A stretch of 64,000 bases of DNA from an uncultured Fibrobacter sp. (GCA_934700345.1 CAKUXP010000010.1:18448-82447); one strand, 5' to 3'; shown: positions 16,627-26,742, counted from the first letter of the stretch. A program made the numbers and translations. The notes: generated by a model from the sequence alone, not told the origin.

Positions 16627-18870
16627 TTACAGGCTGTCGATAACCCGGTTGAATTTTTCGACGGGCCGCATCCACTTCTTGAGAAGTTCGGGCTGCATCG
16701 CATAGTAGCCCCCGACATCGACGGGGACGCCCTGGGCCTTGGCTAGAGCCTGTACGATTTCCTGCTCGTTTTCCCCGAGTGCTTTCGCTATCGGAGAAAA
16801 GTGCGCCGAGATTTCCGGATCTTCCTTTTGCGCAGCGAGTTCCTCTGCCCAGTAAAGCGCAAGATAGAAGTGGGAACCGCGATTGTCCAGACCGCCGATT
16901 TTCCTTTCCGGTGTGCGATTGTTGTCGAGAATTCTTTCGTTCGCCTTGTCGAGGGCTTCGACGAGGATTTTCGCTTTTTTGTTTCCTTCCGGATTTGCCT
17001 TTGTCGGTTGCGCAGCCTGTTCGAACGCGGCGGCAAGGGCGAAGTATTCGCCGAGGGAATCCCAGCGCAGATAGTTTTCCGAAAGGAACTGCTGGACCTG
17101 CTTAGGAGCGCTTCCGCCGGCTCCCGTTTCAAAGAGACCGCCGCCTGCCATGAGAGGCACGATGGAAAGCATCTTCGCGGAGGTCCCGACTTCGAGAATC
17201 GGGAACAGATCGGTAAGATAGTCGCGCATGACGTTTCCTGTTACGGCTATCGTATCGAGTCCTTTCTTTGCACGCGTGAGAGTTTCCAGAATAGCGTCCG
17301 TCGGAGACTTGATCTGGATATTCAACCCCGTCAAGTCGTATTCCGAAAGATAGGCGGAAACCTTTTTCTGGATTTCGCGGTCGTGGGCGCGGTTCGGGTC
17401 GAGCCAAAAGATGGCTGGCATTCCCGAAAGTCTTGCGCGGGTTACGGCGAGCTTTACCCAATCGCGGATCGGAGCGTCTTTCGCCTGGCACATCCGGTAG
17501 ATATCCCCGGGTTCGACTTCTTCGGAGAGGAGAACCTTGCCGTGGGAATCGACTGCCCGGATAATGCCCTTTTCCGCAGCGATGAAAGTCTTGTCGTGGC
17601 TGCCGTATTCTTCGGCGCCCTGCGCCATCAGGCCTACATTCGGAACGGTTCCCATCGTACGAGGGTCGAATGCTCCGTTCTGCTTGAGAAATTCGATGGT
17701 CGTCTTGTAAATTCCCGCATAGCACCTGTCGGGAATCACCGCCTTGACTTCTTCGAGCTTCCCGTCCTTGTTCCACATGCAGCCCGAGTTGCGGATCATG
17801 GCCGGCATGGAGGCGTCGATGATGATGTCGCTTGGAACATGGAGGTTCGTGATTCCTTTCGCCGAGTCGACCATGGCGAGATCCGGGCCTTTTTCTAGGC
17901 TGTCATCGATGGCTTTCCGGATTTCCGCTTCCTTCGGATTGCCGGCGATGCGCTTGTAGAGATCGCCTATTCCGTTGTTCGGGTCAATTCCAAGTTCGCG
18001 GAAAAGCTCCGCATATTTTTCGAAGACATCTTTCAGGAACACGCGGACGACTGCTCCGAACATTACCGGATCCGAGACCTTCATCATTGTCGCCTTGAGA
18101 TGCACGGAAAAGAGAACGCCTTTCTTCTTCGCGTCTTCCATCTGTTCTGCGATGAATTTTTCGAGAGCCCGAATGTGCAGAACTGTCGCGTCGAGAACTT
18201 CGCCGGCGAGGAGCGGCATCGCTTTGCGGAGAAGCGAAACGTGTCCGGATTTCGAAACGAATTCGATTTGGAATGTGTCGGCGTTTGGCATCGTGATGGA
18301 TTTTTCGTTGCCGTAGAAATCGCCTTCGGTCATGCTCGAAACATGCGTCTTGACCGAGGCGTCCCAAGTCCCGTTTGAATGGGGATGTTTCCTTGCGTAG
18401 TTCTTGACCGCGTTCGGGGCGCGCCTGTCGGAATTTCCTTGCCGGAGCACCGGGTTTACTGCAGAACCCTTGACCTTGTCGTATCTCGAACGGATATCTT
18501 TTTCGTCGTCGGTTGCGGGAGAATCCGGGTAGTCGGGCAGGGCGTAGCCGTTTTTCTGGAGTTCCGCGATTGCCGCTTTTAGCTGCGGGACGGATGCGGA
18601 AATATTCGGCAGCTTGATGATATTCGCTGTCGGGTCTTGCGTGAGTGCTCCGAGGAAGGCGAGATCGTCCGAGACGGGCTTTCCAAAAAAACGGGAGCCT
18701 TGGGGAAGTCTGTCGGCGAAAGCGGCGAGAATCCGGGCGGCGAGCGAGATGTTTTTTGTTTCGACGTCAAGGTCTGCGGCTTTGGCGAAGGCCTGGACGA
18801 TCGGTAAGAGGGATTGGGTCGCAAGGAAAGGCGACTCGTCGGTCAGGGTATAGTAAATTTTCTGGTTCAT
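16627..18870 (-). CDS. icd: Isocitrate dehydrogenase, NADP-dependent, monomeric type
   Basis: 747 aa, the size of the monomeric IDH family (~740). Recognised by 'YTLTDESPFLATQSLLPIVQAFAKAADLDVETKNISLAARILAAFADRLP' type N-terminus (split here: TDESPFLATQSLLPI and AARILAAFADRLP), 'RQGNSDRRAPNAVKNYARKHPH' region and the C-terminal 'IDNNRTP/GGLDNRGSHFYLALYWAEELA'-like segment. Oxidatively decarboxylates isocitrate to 2-oxoglutarate, supplying glutamate and NADPH. It is a single-gene unit with its own promoter-like TATTTT box 8 nt before the ATG and its own terminator. Confidence 0.95.
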   Translation of the reverse strand: MNQKIYYTLTDESPFLATQSLLPIVQAFAKAADLDVETKNISLAARILAAFADRLPQGSRFFGKPVSDDLAFLGALTQDPTANIIKLPNISASVPQLKAAIAELQKNGYALPDYPDSPATDDEKDIRSRYDKVKGSAVNPVLRQGNSDRRAPNAVKNYARKHPHSNGTWDASVKTHVSSMTEGDFYGNEKSITMPNADTFQIEFVSKSGHVSLLRKAMPLLAGEVLDATVLHIRALEKFIAEQMEDAKKKGVLFSVHLKATMMKVSDPVMFGAVVRVFLKDVFEKYAELFRELGIDPNNGIGDLYKRIAGNPKEAEIRKAIDDSLEKGPDLAMVDSAKGITNLHVPSDIIIDASMPAMIRNSGCMWNKDGKLEEVKAVIPDRCYAGIYKTTIEFLKQNGAFDPRTMGTVPNVGLMAQGAEEYGSHDKTFIAAEKGIIRAVDSHGKVLLSEEVEPGDIYRMCQAKDAPIRDWVKLAVTRARLSGMPAIFWLDPNRAHDREIQKKVSAYLSEYDLTGLNIQIKSPTDAILETLTRAKKGLDTIAVTGNVMRDYLTDLFPILEVGTSAKMLSIVPLMAGGGLFETGAGGSAPKQVQQFLSENYLRWDSLGEYFALAAAFEQAAQPTKANPEGNKKAKILVEALDKANERILDNNRTPERKIGGLDNRGSHFYLALYWAEELAAQKEDPEISAHFSPIAKALGENEQEIVQALAKAQGVPVDVGGYYAMQPELLKKWMRPVEKFNRVIDSL

Positions 18871-18878
18871 ACATCCGT

Positions 18879-18884
18879 AAAATA
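18879..18884 (-). promoter_or_regulatory. -10-like element of icd, leaderless arrangement
   Basis: TATTTT on the minus strand, 8 nt before the ATG at 18870, with no ribosome site between. No convincing -35 hexamer is seen. Confidence 0.4.
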
Positions 18885-18995
18885 GAAAAAAGACTTGTAG
18901 CCGATATTCATTTTAATTTTTGCGTTTCCATTTCAGAAGCCGTGCAGAATGGTAATGACGAAAATGTAAACATTGCCAATTTTTTTTGCACAAAA

Positions 18996-19017
18996 TAAGC
19001 CCGCACGGGGCGAGCTT
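18996..19017 (-). terminator. Weak terminator after ilvD
   Basis: Minus-strand hairpin AAGCTCGC-CCCGT-GCGGGCTT (8 bp, one wobble) followed by ATTTTG. It lies 28 bp after the ilvD stop. The rest of 18885-18995 is A+T-rich with nothing else recognised. Confidence 0.5.
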
Positions 19018-19044
19018 ACTTTGTATGAAATCGCACTGGTTCCG

Positions 19045-20898
19045 TTACTTGCGAATCAGACTCAGATCGCGGACGGCTCCCTTGTCGGCGCTCGACGCCA
19101 TTGCAGCATAAGCCTGGAGAGCCTTGGAAACGACGCGGTTCCTGTGTTCCGGTTTCCAGGCCTTGTCGCCTTTTGCTTCCATTTCCTTTCGGCGATCGGA
19201 AAGTTCGGCATCGGTAAGCCCGACATTGATCGTGCGGTTCGGAATGTCTATCTCGATGATGTCGCCGGTGTGGACAAGGCCGATGTTTCCCTTGTTCGCG
19301 GCTTCCGGACTTGCGTGTCCGATCGAGAGTCCGCTCGTTCCGCCGGAGAAGCGTCCGTCGGTGAGAAGCGCGCAGAGTTTTCCTAGGTGGCGGCTCTTGA
19401 GGTAGCTCGTCGGGTAAAGCATTTCCTGCATTCCGGGGCCTCCCTTGGGACCTTCGTAGCGGATGACGACGACGTCGCCTGCCTTGACTCTGTTGCCGAG
19501 GATACCTTCGACGGCTTCTTCCTGGCTTTCGAAGACGATAGCGGGACCGGTGAACTTGAGAATGGATTCATCGACGCCCGCGGTCTTGACGATGCAGCCG
19601 TCTATCGCGAGATTCCCGTAGAGAACGGCGAGACCGCCGTCCTTGGAATAGGCGTGGGCTGCATCGCGGATGGCTCCGTTTGCGCGGTCGAGGTCGAGCG
19701 AATCGTAGTGAAAGTCCTGGGAAAATGCGGTGATGTTGAACTTGCGCCCCGGACCTGCCAGGTAGCGGTTTTTGACGGCTTCTGTTGGATCCTTCATCAC
19801 GTCGTTTGAATCAATTGCTTCGCCGATCGTCTTGGCATGGACCGTGTAGCATTCGCGGTGGATGAGGCCCATGCGGTCGAGTTCCGCGAGAATACCGATG
19901 ATGCCGCCTGCGCGGTTCACGTTTTCAACGTGGATGTTGTGGACCGTCGGAGCGACCTTGCAGATGCACGGCGTGTTGCGGGAAAGCCTGTCGATATCCT
20001 TCATTGTGAAATCGACTCCGGCTTCCTGGGCGACGGCGAGCAGGTGCAGTACCGTGTTCGAGCTTCCGCCCATGGCGATGTCGAGGCGCATGGCGTTTTC
20101 AAAGGATTTCTTTGTCGCGATGGAGCGCGGCAGGACGCTTTCGTCATCTTCGTCGTAATAACGGTGGCAAAGATCCACGATGCGTTTTCCCGCTTCGATA
20201 AAAAGTTTTTTCCGTTCGGCGTTCGTGGCGACGATCGTGCCGTTTCCGGGCAGCGAAAGTCCAATGGCTTCGGTGAGGGAGTTCATCGAGTTTGCCGTGA
20301 ACATGCCGGAGCAGCTTCCGCAGGTGGGGCAGGCGTTCGCTTCGATTTCGGCAACGTCCTTGTCGCTAATCGTGTTGTCCGCGGAATCGATCATCGCGTC
20401 GATCAGGTCGAGAGCCCTGTCGGAACCGTCCTTCTGCTTGACGTGTCCCGCTTCCATCGGTCCGCCGGAAACGAAAATCGCCGGGATGTTCAGCCGCATG
20501 GACGCCATAAGCATTCCCGGGGTCACCTTGTCGCAGTTGCTGATACAGACAAGGGCGTCTGCCCGGTGCGCGTTCGCCATGTATTCGACGCTGTCCGCGA
20601 TGAGATCCCGTGAAGGGAGACTGTAGAGCATTCCGTCGTGACCCATGGCGATTCCGTCATCGACCGCAATCGTATTCATCTCTTTCGGGATGCCTCCCGC
20701 TTTCCGGATTTCCTCGGCGACGATTTTCCCTACTTCGCGAAGGTGCACGTGTCCCGGTACGAATTCCGTAAAGCTGTTTACGATGGCGATGACCGGCTTT
20801 CCGAAATCCTCGGGCTTTGTGCCCGTTGCAATCCAGAGCGCACGGGCACCCGCCATTTCACGTCCTTCAATGGTCTTTTTGGAACGAAGATCTCTCAT
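19045..20898 (-). CDS. ilvD: Dihydroxy-acid dehydratase
   Basis: 617 aa. Dehydrates 2,3-dihydroxy-isovalerate and -methylvalerate in branched-chain amino acid synthesis. Fe-S ligand contexts are visible: 'CISNCDKVTPGMLMA' and 'ACPTCGSCSGMFTANSMN', the latter matching the bacterial [4Fe-4S]/[2Fe-2S] IlvD type. C-terminal 'GRFSGGTSGLSIGHASPEAA' is canonical. A GAGG site lies 8 nt before the ATG. No other ilv genes are adjacent. Confidence 0.96.
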   Translation of the reverse strand: MRDLRSKKTIEGREMAGARALWIATGTKPEDFGKPVIAIVNSFTEFVPGHVHLREVGKIVAEEIRKAGGIPKEMNTIAVDDGIAMGHDGMLYSLPSRDLIADSVEYMANAHRADALVCISNCDKVTPGMLMASMRLNIPAIFVSGGPMEAGHVKQKDGSDRALDLIDAMIDSADNTISDKDVAEIEANACPTCGSCSGMFTANSMNSLTEAIGLSLPGNGTIVATNAERKKLFIEAGKRIVDLCHRYYDEDDESVLPRSIATKKSFENAMRLDIAMGGSSNTVLHLLAVAQEAGVDFTMKDIDRLSRNTPCICKVAPTVHNIHVENVNRAGGIIGILAELDRMGLIHRECYTVHAKTIGEAIDSNDVMKDPTEAVKNRYLAGPGRKFNITAFSQDFHYDSLDLDRANGAIRDAAHAYSKDGGLAVLYGNLAIDGCIVKTAGVDESILKFTGPAIVFESQEEAVEGILGNRVKAGDVVVIRYEGPKGGPGMQEMLYPTSYLKSRHLGKLCALLTDGRFSGGTSGLSIGHASPEAANKGNIGLVHTGDIIEIDIPNRTINVGLTDAELSDRRKEMEAKGDKAWKPEHRNRVVSKALQAYAAMASSADKGAVRDLSLIRK

Positions 20899-20960
20899 AA
20901 ATCTACCTCGTAAAAATACACAGAAATAATAGAAAATCGGAACATGGAAAACGGAACGCT

Positions 20961-20989
20961 TTGATGCTTCGGACTAAAATTCTTAAATT
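20961..20989 (+). promoter_or_regulatory. Promoter of scpB-mutS (leaderless type)
   Basis: TTGATG (20961-20966), 17-bp spacer, TAAATT (20984-20989), then 7 nt to the ATG at 20997. The apparent upstream in-frame start at 20961 is in fact the -35 hexamer. Confidence 0.65.
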
Positions 20990-20996
20990 GCCCTCC

Positions 20997-21671
20997 ATGG
21001 CAGAAGAAGAACTAGCGGAACTCCCGAAAGTCGAATCGAACGAAGACCTTGCGCGCATCGTGCAGGCTCTTGTCTTTGCGTCGCCCGATGTCGTGACACT
21101 CCGAAAGCTGAAGGAAATCATCGGCGATTTTCTGGATGCGAAGACCGTTTCCGAGGCGCTTCGCCTGGCAAACGACAACCTGAACAAAATCGACGCCCCC
21201 TTTGAAATCGTGGAGCATGCCGGAGGCTATCGCTTTCGGACGCGCGCCAAGTATTATCCGTGGGTGAGGAAGCTATTCCCGGATGCGAGTGCGCGGAGGC
21301 TTTCCCAGGCGGCTCTCGAAACTCTTGCGATTGTCGCCTACCAGCAGCCGATTACCCGGGCGTCTCTCGAACAGGTGCGCGGAGTTTCCTGCGACGGTCC
21401 GCTGAAAAGCCTTCTCGAGAAGAAGCTTATCGCTCTCGGTGCCCGTGCGGAAACGGTGGGAAATCCCTACACCTACGTGACGACGGACGATTTTCTCAAG
21501 TACTTCGGCATCAACAGGATTCCCGAGGATTTGCCGCGTCTTCGCGAATTCCAGGAACTTTTGAATGCGAACGAAATCGTTCCGAATTACGCACAGAACG
21601 AGAAACCGGGAGTCTCGAATCCGACGGAATCCGATCCGTCCCAGATTGAACTTTCGATGGGGACGCCATGA
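20997..21671 (+). CDS. scpB: Segregation and condensation protein B
   Basis: 224 aa from the ATG at 20997, chosen because a TTGATG-17-TAAATT promoter occupies the upstream part of the frame. Two winged-helix domains: 'LARIVQALVFASPDVVTLRKLKEIIG' in the first and 'LSQAALETLAIVAYQQPITRASLEQVRGV' in the second, both typical of ScpB. With ScpA it forms the kleisin subcomplex of SMC. The scpA gene is not in the window. The stop overlaps mutS by 4 bp (ATGA). Confidence 0.92.
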   Translation: MAEEELAELPKVESNEDLARIVQALVFASPDVVTLRKLKEIIGDFLDAKTVSEALRLANDNLNKIDAPFEIVEHAGGYRFRTRAKYYPWVRKLFPDASARRLSQAALETLAIVAYQQPITRASLEQVRGVSCDGPLKSLLEKKLIALGARAETVGNPYTYVTTDDFLKYFGINRIPEDLPRLREFQELLNANEIVPNYAQNEKPGVSNPTESDPSQIELSMGTP

Positions 21672-24268
21672 GCTGCACGCCGCTGATGAAGCAGTATTAT
21701 GAAATCAAGGCGCAGAATCCCGACTGCATCCTGTTCTTTCGGATGGGGGATTTTTTCGAGCTGTTTGAAAAGGACGCCGAAATCGCGTCGAAGATTTTAG
21801 GCCTGACACTCACCAGCCGGAACAACGGGGCTTCGGGAAATACGCCGCTTTGCGGCTTTCCGCATCATGCTTCCGAGCGTTACTTCCCGAAGATGGTCGC
21901 CGCCGGTTACAAGGTCGCCGTCTGCGAACAGGTCGAGGATCCGAAGCTCGCGAAGGGAATCGTCAAGCGGGCGATCGTCGAAGTCATCAGCGCGGGAACT
22001 TCGATGAACGAGGGAATCCTCGATTCGAAGGTGGCGAACTATCTCTGTGCGGTTCTTCCCGGGAAAAGCTCCGTCGCGTTTTCCTTTGCCGACGTGACGA
22101 CCGGATACTTTGCCGTTTCGGAGTCGCCCCTGCCGAATTTCGAAAGCGAGCTTGCCCGCCGGATGCCCAAGGAAATCCTCTTGCCTGCGGGAATGGAACT
22201 TCCGAAATCCGTCGCGGATTTTGCCCGCGGGGAATCCGTCTTGGTGACGCGTGTCGAGGAATCCCATTATGAGCTGAAGAATGCGTCCGATGTCCTTCTT
22301 GCGCACTTTAACGCGGCGAGCCTCGAAGCGCTCGGGCTTGACGGAATGCCGGAAAAGGCCCGGGTCGCGGGAGCGATACTCTGGTATCTGATCGACCAGA
22401 AAAAATCCGAGCTTTCGCACATCACGCATCTTGAACTTCTGGACTTAGGCGATTACATGGTGCTCGATCCGGCGACGCTTCGAAACCTGGAACTGGTGCG
22501 CCCGCTGAATGCGGACGACGTGCAGAGCACGCTGGTGTTCGTTCTGGACTATACGGTGACGGCGATGGGCGGGCGGCGCTTGCGGGAATGGATTTCGCAT
22601 CCGCTCGTTTCTGTCGGACGGATTGCGGAACGCTCGGGCGCGGTCGCGGAACTGGTTTCTAACCCGATTGTCCTTGACGAACTGAAAACGGCCCTTCGCG
22701 AAATTCTCGATATGGAACGGCTGATGGGACGCGTAGGAAGCGGTCGCGCGAATGCGCGCGACCTGTACGGCATGGGACGCTCCCTGTCGAAGGCGGTGAA
22801 TGTTGCCGAAGCGCTTTCCTCGCTGAAGTCGCCTGTATTCAGGTCGCTTGCGGAAACGCTCCTGTCTGCGGAAGGAAAGGGCGAACAGATTCTCCGGATG
22901 CTGAACGACGATCTTCCGATGACCGTCCGCGAGGGCGGCATGATCCGGGAAGGCGCGGACCCGGAACTCGACCGGATGAATGCGGAGATAAAGGATCGGC
23001 GGGAATGGATCGCTTCCCTGGAATCGCGCGAACGGGAACGTCTCGGCATCAATTCCCTAAAAGTCGGCTACAACCGCGTGTTCGGGTATTACATCGAAGT
23101 TTCCAAGGTGCACACGGACAAGGTCCCGCCGGAATATATCCGCAAGCAGACGACGGTGAACGCGGAGCGTTACATTACGCCCGAGATGAAGGAATGCGAA
23201 ACGATAATCTCCAGTGCGGAGAGCCGGATCCACGATTTTGAATACCGCATCTTTACGCGGCTCCGCGAATCGGTAAACGCATCCCGGACCGAGCTCCAGC
23301 AGATAGCTTCCGCCGTTGCGGAAACGGATGTCTTTTACAGCCTTTCGACGGCAGCCCGCAAGCGCGGTTACTCTCGGGCTGAAGTCTTTGACGGAACGGG
23401 AATCGAAATCCGCGGAGGCTTCCACCCGGTCATCGTCGCGGCGAATCCGGACGTTCCCTTTGTGCCGAACGACGTTTCGCTCTCACCGGAAGCGGACCGC
23501 ATGATGCTTATCACGGGCCCGAACATGGCGGGTAAATCGACTTATCTCCGGCAGACGGGGCTGATTGTCCTGATGGCGCAAATCGGATCGTTTGTCCCGG
23601 CGGAATCGGCGCAAATCGGCGTTGTCGATCGGATCTTTACAAGGGTCGGTGCGAGCGATCGCCTTTCGCGAGGTCTTTCCACGTTTATGGTCGAAATGAT
23701 CGAAACGGCGAACATCCTCCGGAACGCGACCGGGCGAAGCCTTGTCCTGCTCGACGAAATCGGACGGGGAACCAGCACGTTTGACGGGCTTTCCATTGCC
23801 TGGGCAATTTTCGAGACTCTTCACGACAATCCGAAGCGCGCGGCGATCACCCTGTTTGCCACGCATTACCACGAAATGACGACGCTTGCGGATTCGCTTG
23901 CCCATGCGGGAAACTACCAGATTGCGGTGAAGGAAGATGGCGACGCCCTTATCTTCTTGCACAAGATCTTGCCGGGAGCTTGCGATTCTAGCTATGGAAT
24001 CCACGTGGCGGAAATGGCGGGACTTCCCTCGGAAGTCGTCCGACGGGCGAGAAAGATTCTTTTGCGCCTGGAAAAACAGCAGATAGACCCTAGCGATTCG
24101 CGGCACAGGCAAGAGCTGAAGGAAAAGCCGCAGACAGACATCTTCGCCCCTCCCGATGAAAATCCGCTGCTCTTGCTCGAAGAAATTCGCCGCCTGAAAC
24201 CGGAAGAGATGACCCCGCTCGAAGCGCTTTCGAAGATTTCGGAACTCAAGGCCTATTACGGAAAGTGA
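21668..24268 (+). CDS. mutS: DNA mismatch repair protein MutS
   Basis: 866 aa, normal for MutS1. N-terminal mismatch-binding domain begins 'TPLMKQYYEIKAQNPDCILFFRMGDFFELF' with the FxE wedge motif (the F of 'MGDFFELFEKDA' region); ATPase Walker A GPNMAGKST near residue 617, Walker B 'SLVLLDEIGRGTSTFDG', and signature 'THYHEM'. Recognises mismatches and recruits MutL. Translationally coupled to scpB; the next gene starts 1 bp after its stop. Confidence 0.96.
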   Translation: MSCTPLMKQYYEIKAQNPDCILFFRMGDFFELFEKDAEIASKILGLTLTSRNNGASGNTPLCGFPHHASERYFPKMVAAGYKVAVCEQVEDPKLAKGIVKRAIVEVISAGTSMNEGILDSKVANYLCAVLPGKSSVAFSFADVTTGYFAVSESPLPNFESELARRMPKEILLPAGMELPKSVADFARGESVLVTRVEESHYELKNASDVLLAHFNAASLEALGLDGMPEKARVAGAILWYLIDQKKSELSHITHLELLDLGDYMVLDPATLRNLELVRPLNADDVQSTLVFVLDYTVTAMGGRRLREWISHPLVSVGRIAERSGAVAELVSNPIVLDELKTALREILDMERLMGRVGSGRANARDLYGMGRSLSKAVNVAEALSSLKSPVFRSLAETLLSAEGKGEQILRMLNDDLPMTVREGGMIREGADPELDRMNAEIKDRREWIASLESRERERLGINSLKVGYNRVFGYYIEVSKVHTDKVPPEYIRKQTTVNAERYITPEMKECETIISSAESRIHDFEYRIFTRLRESVNASRTELQQIASAVAETDVFYSLSTAARKRGYSRAEVFDGTGIEIRGGFHPVIVAANPDVPFVPNDVSLSPEADRMMLITGPNMAGKSTYLRQTGLIVLMAQIGSFVPAESAQIGVVDRIFTRVGASDRLSRGLSTFMVEMIETANILRNATGRSLVLLDEIGRGTSTFDGLSIAWAIFETLHDNPKRAAITLFATHYHEMTTLADSLAHAGNYQIAVKEDGDALIFLHKILPGACDSSYGIHVAEMAGLPSEVVRRARKILLRLEKQQIDPSDSRHRQELKEKPQTDIFAPPDENPLLLLEEIRRLKPEEMTPLEALSKISELKAYYGK

Positions 24269-24269
24269 T

Positions 24270-24794
24270 ATGGAAGCGATTGACTTTTCCGCGCTCGAAG
24301 ATCTTGTTTACGAGAACCGCCTGATAGGCGAGAATTCCGTACACGGGCTTTTGCACTGGCACCAGGTGGAGTTCAACGGGCTGCTGCTTTCGCGGGAAAC
24401 GCTTGCCGATAAGACGGTCGTTCGGCTCTTTGCGCTGTTTCACGATTCGCAGCGCGTTTCGGACAGTTACGACGAGGAGCATGGAAAATTCGGTGCGGAG
24501 TTTGCCCGGAAACTTTTCGGGAAGAGGTTCAGCCTCGATAAATTGCGGTTTGAAAAATTGCTGTATGCCTGTGCGAACCATACGACGGAATATGCGAGCG
24601 GAGACGTTACCATCGATACGTGCTACGATGCGGACAGGCTTGATCTAGGACGCGTCGGAATTGTTCCCGATCCGAAGAGAATGGCGACGCCTTTTGGCAA
24701 GAAGCTGGCGCAGAAAATACAGGATGTTCCGCCGGAAAGGCATCGCGAGTGGATTCAAAATTTTGCGGAAACGAACTTCGGACGGTTCGCCTAG
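24270..24794 (+). CDS. HD-domain-like metal-dependent phosphohydrolase
   Basis: 174 aa, starting 1 bp after mutS. HD-superfamily elements: 'GLLHWHQVEF' (first His), 'VVRLFALFHDSQRVSD' (HD doublet), 'YACANHTTEY' (downstream His) and 'CYDADRLDLGRVGI' (Asp). This order H-HD-H-D is the metal-binding set of HD hydrolases. The substrate cannot be told; distant relatives act on nucleotides and (p)ppGpp. Co-transcription with mutS is likely from spacing but need not imply a repair role. Confidence 0.75.
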   Translation: MEAIDFSALEDLVYENRLIGENSVHGLLHWHQVEFNGLLLSRETLADKTVVRLFALFHDSQRVSDSYDEEHGKFGAEFARKLFGKRFSLDKLRFEKLLYACANHTTEYASGDVTIDTCYDADRLDLGRVGIVPDPKRMATPFGKKLAQKIQDVPPERHREWIQNFAETNFGRFA

Positions 24795-24806
24795 AAATTC
24801 GTTTGT

Positions 24807-24812
24807 TATTTT
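24807..24812 (+). promoter_or_regulatory. -10-like element of the SpoIIE-type phosphatase gene
   Basis: TATTTT followed by 6 nt and the GTG at 24819. No ribosome site is present; it fits the leaderless pattern seen elsewhere in the window and supports the GTG start. Confidence 0.45.
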
Positions 24813-24818
24813 TCATCC

Positions 24819-26720
24819 GTGCTGCAACTCGTTTTACAGTCCTTCATTCCGCTTTTTGCCGCATTTCCGCTCTTTACGGTAATCGTCGAGTTTCGCGACA
24901 GGTCGTGTGTGCGGAACCGGTTGCCGTGGCTCGTGTTTTCCTGCGTATTTTTCCTGTGGCACGGCATTGTTGCGCGATTTATCTCGGAGTCTGATTTTAT
25001 CCGTCCGATGATCACCCTGGGCGATCTCGCTCTGCTCTTCTTCTTTACCGTCTTGTGGATTCGGGAAGAAAACCGCAAGGCCGAAGAGACTTTGAAAAAG
25101 CCATTCCTCTTGCGGGGAATTCTGGGGCTAATCCTTTTTTCCGCTGTCCTTGTCGTTTCGACGTATATCATCCGACCGGCCATTTTCTTGATTCCGCTTT
25201 TTGCCGCATTCCTGTTTGCGTTCTTTTGTGACAGGCTCTATTCGTCGCGTTCGTTCTATCCGAAGCCCCGGGTGCATCTCGTCTTTTGTTTCTATGCGTT
25301 TTCCCTGTTTCTGGTCCTGCCCGTTTTCCGTCTGTTCTTTTTGTTTCAGGTCGCCTATGTCTTTATCCGCAGGCTGCAGAACTGGATTCTCCACAAGGAT
25401 CGGATAGTCTTGTCCTACGAGGAGGAGCGTCGGGTCAATCACCGGATTATCGCGAAGATGGGGGAGACTGTCGATGACTTTTCGGACTTGCACGAATCGC
25501 TTTCGAATTTCCTTTCGACGCTTTCGGAGGGTATCGAGGCGAAATCCGCGGCGGTCTATATCTGGGACGAAAAGGATAGGCGCTTTCGCTGTTTGGAGCT
25601 TTACGGTGTCTTTTTCCCGTTGGTCAGCGGCAACGAAATGAGCTTTACGCATCTGGATACCTTGAAAAAAATCGCCTTTTCGCAAGACATTGCCGACGAG
25701 AGGAATGTCGTCTGGGAATGCGGAATGGCGCGAATGGGGATTTTCATGCCATACGCCAGCCGGGACGAGCGGATTCTTTCCCTAGGAAGCCGCGCGGCGA
25801 ATATTCGTTCCCTGATTCTTGAACCGCTGTGCTTTGAACAGAGGCTCCTGGGCGTTTTGGTCGTCGAGAACAAGCAGTACGAACGTTACTTTACGGAAAG
25901 CGATTATTACCTGGTCCAGAACTTCGCCCACTATGCGACGATGATTCTCAAGGCGCATGACGCTGTGCTCGAACGGCAGAACCGCGCCCGGACCCAGGCG
26001 GAATTGCAGCTGGGCTTTCACATCCAGATGGGGCTCTTGCCGCACAAGATTCCTGAATTCTTGGGAATTTCGCTTGCTGGTTCGATGACTCCGGCGAAGG
26101 AGATCGGCGGCGACTACTTTGACTTTCTGAACCTGCCGAATGGAAACCTGGGCATCGTTATCGGCGACGTTTCGGGAAAGGGTGTTCCCGCCGGGATGGT
26201 GATGACTTCGCTGTATGCGTTTCTTCATGCGGAGTGCCGCTATTTTGCCAATACCTACCGGACGCTTGTCCATGTAAATGCGGATCTTTCGAACCATATG
26301 TCGGAAACGATGTTCGCTTCGCTCCTTTTCTTTGAATGGAATCCGCGTTCGAAAGCCTTGCACTATACGAGCTGCGGGCACGAACACATCTTGCATTTCA
26401 AGAAGGCGGAAAACCGTCTGGAAACGATTCGGAGCGGAGGAATCGCTCTCGGGATGGTTGCGGACAACAGCAAGATCATCCGGGAAAAGTCCCTGCTCGT
26501 AAAGCCCGGGGATACGGTGCTGCTCTATACGGACGGCGTGACAGAGACTTCGAACGAGTCTCGCGAAATGTTCGGGCTCGAACGTCTCAAGACCTTTGTC
26601 GAAAAATACGAGACGCTTTCCGCGGACGAAATGCGCCTCGCGCTTCTCGATGAACTGCGAAGTTTTGCACACGGAGCCGCCCAGGCGGATGACATTACGA
26701 TTCTCGTGATGAAATTTTAG
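24819..26720 (+). CDS. Membrane-bound GAF / SpoIIE-type (PP2C) serine phosphatase
   Basis: 633 aa from a GTG start. Residues ~1-185 hold about six hydrophobic segments; ~205-380 form a GAF-like sensor ('AKSAAVYIWDEKDRRFRC', 'LGVLVVENKQYERYFTESDYYLVQNFA'); ~395-632 are the RsbU/SpoIIE PPM domain with metal-site aspartates in 'EIGGDYFDF', 'IGDVSGKGVPAGMVM', 'LLYTDGVTET' and 'AQADDITILVMKF'. Such enzymes dephosphorylate STAS antagonists in partner-switching, so the STAS proteins at 9.2-10.3 kb are candidate substrates (inference; 14 kb apart). Followed by a bidirectional terminator. Confidence 0.9.
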   Translation: MLQLVLQSFIPLFAAFPLFTVIVEFRDRSCVRNRLPWLVFSCVFFLWHGIVARFISESDFIRPMITLGDLALLFFFTVLWIREENRKAEETLKKPFLLRGILGLILFSAVLVVSTYIIRPAIFLIPLFAAFLFAFFCDRLYSSRSFYPKPRVHLVFCFYAFSLFLVLPVFRLFFLFQVAYVFIRRLQNWILHKDRIVLSYEEERRVNHRIIAKMGETVDDFSDLHESLSNFLSTLSEGIEAKSAAVYIWDEKDRRFRCLELYGVFFPLVSGNEMSFTHLDTLKKIAFSQDIADERNVVWECGMARMGIFMPYASRDERILSLGSRAANIRSLILEPLCFEQRLLGVLVVENKQYERYFTESDYYLVQNFAHYATMILKAHDAVLERQNRARTQAELQLGFHIQMGLLPHKIPEFLGISLAGSMTPAKEIGGDYFDFLNLPNGNLGIVIGDVSGKGVPAGMVMTSLYAFLHAECRYFANTYRTLVHVNADLSNHMSETMFASLLFFEWNPRSKALHYTSCGHEHILHFKKAENRLETIRSGGIALGMVADNSKIIREKSLLVKPGDTVLLYTDGVTETSNESREMFGLERLKTFVEKYETLSADEMRLALLDELRSFAHGAAQADDITILVMKF

Positions 26721-26742
26721 GGTTAGATTTTAGGGCGACAAA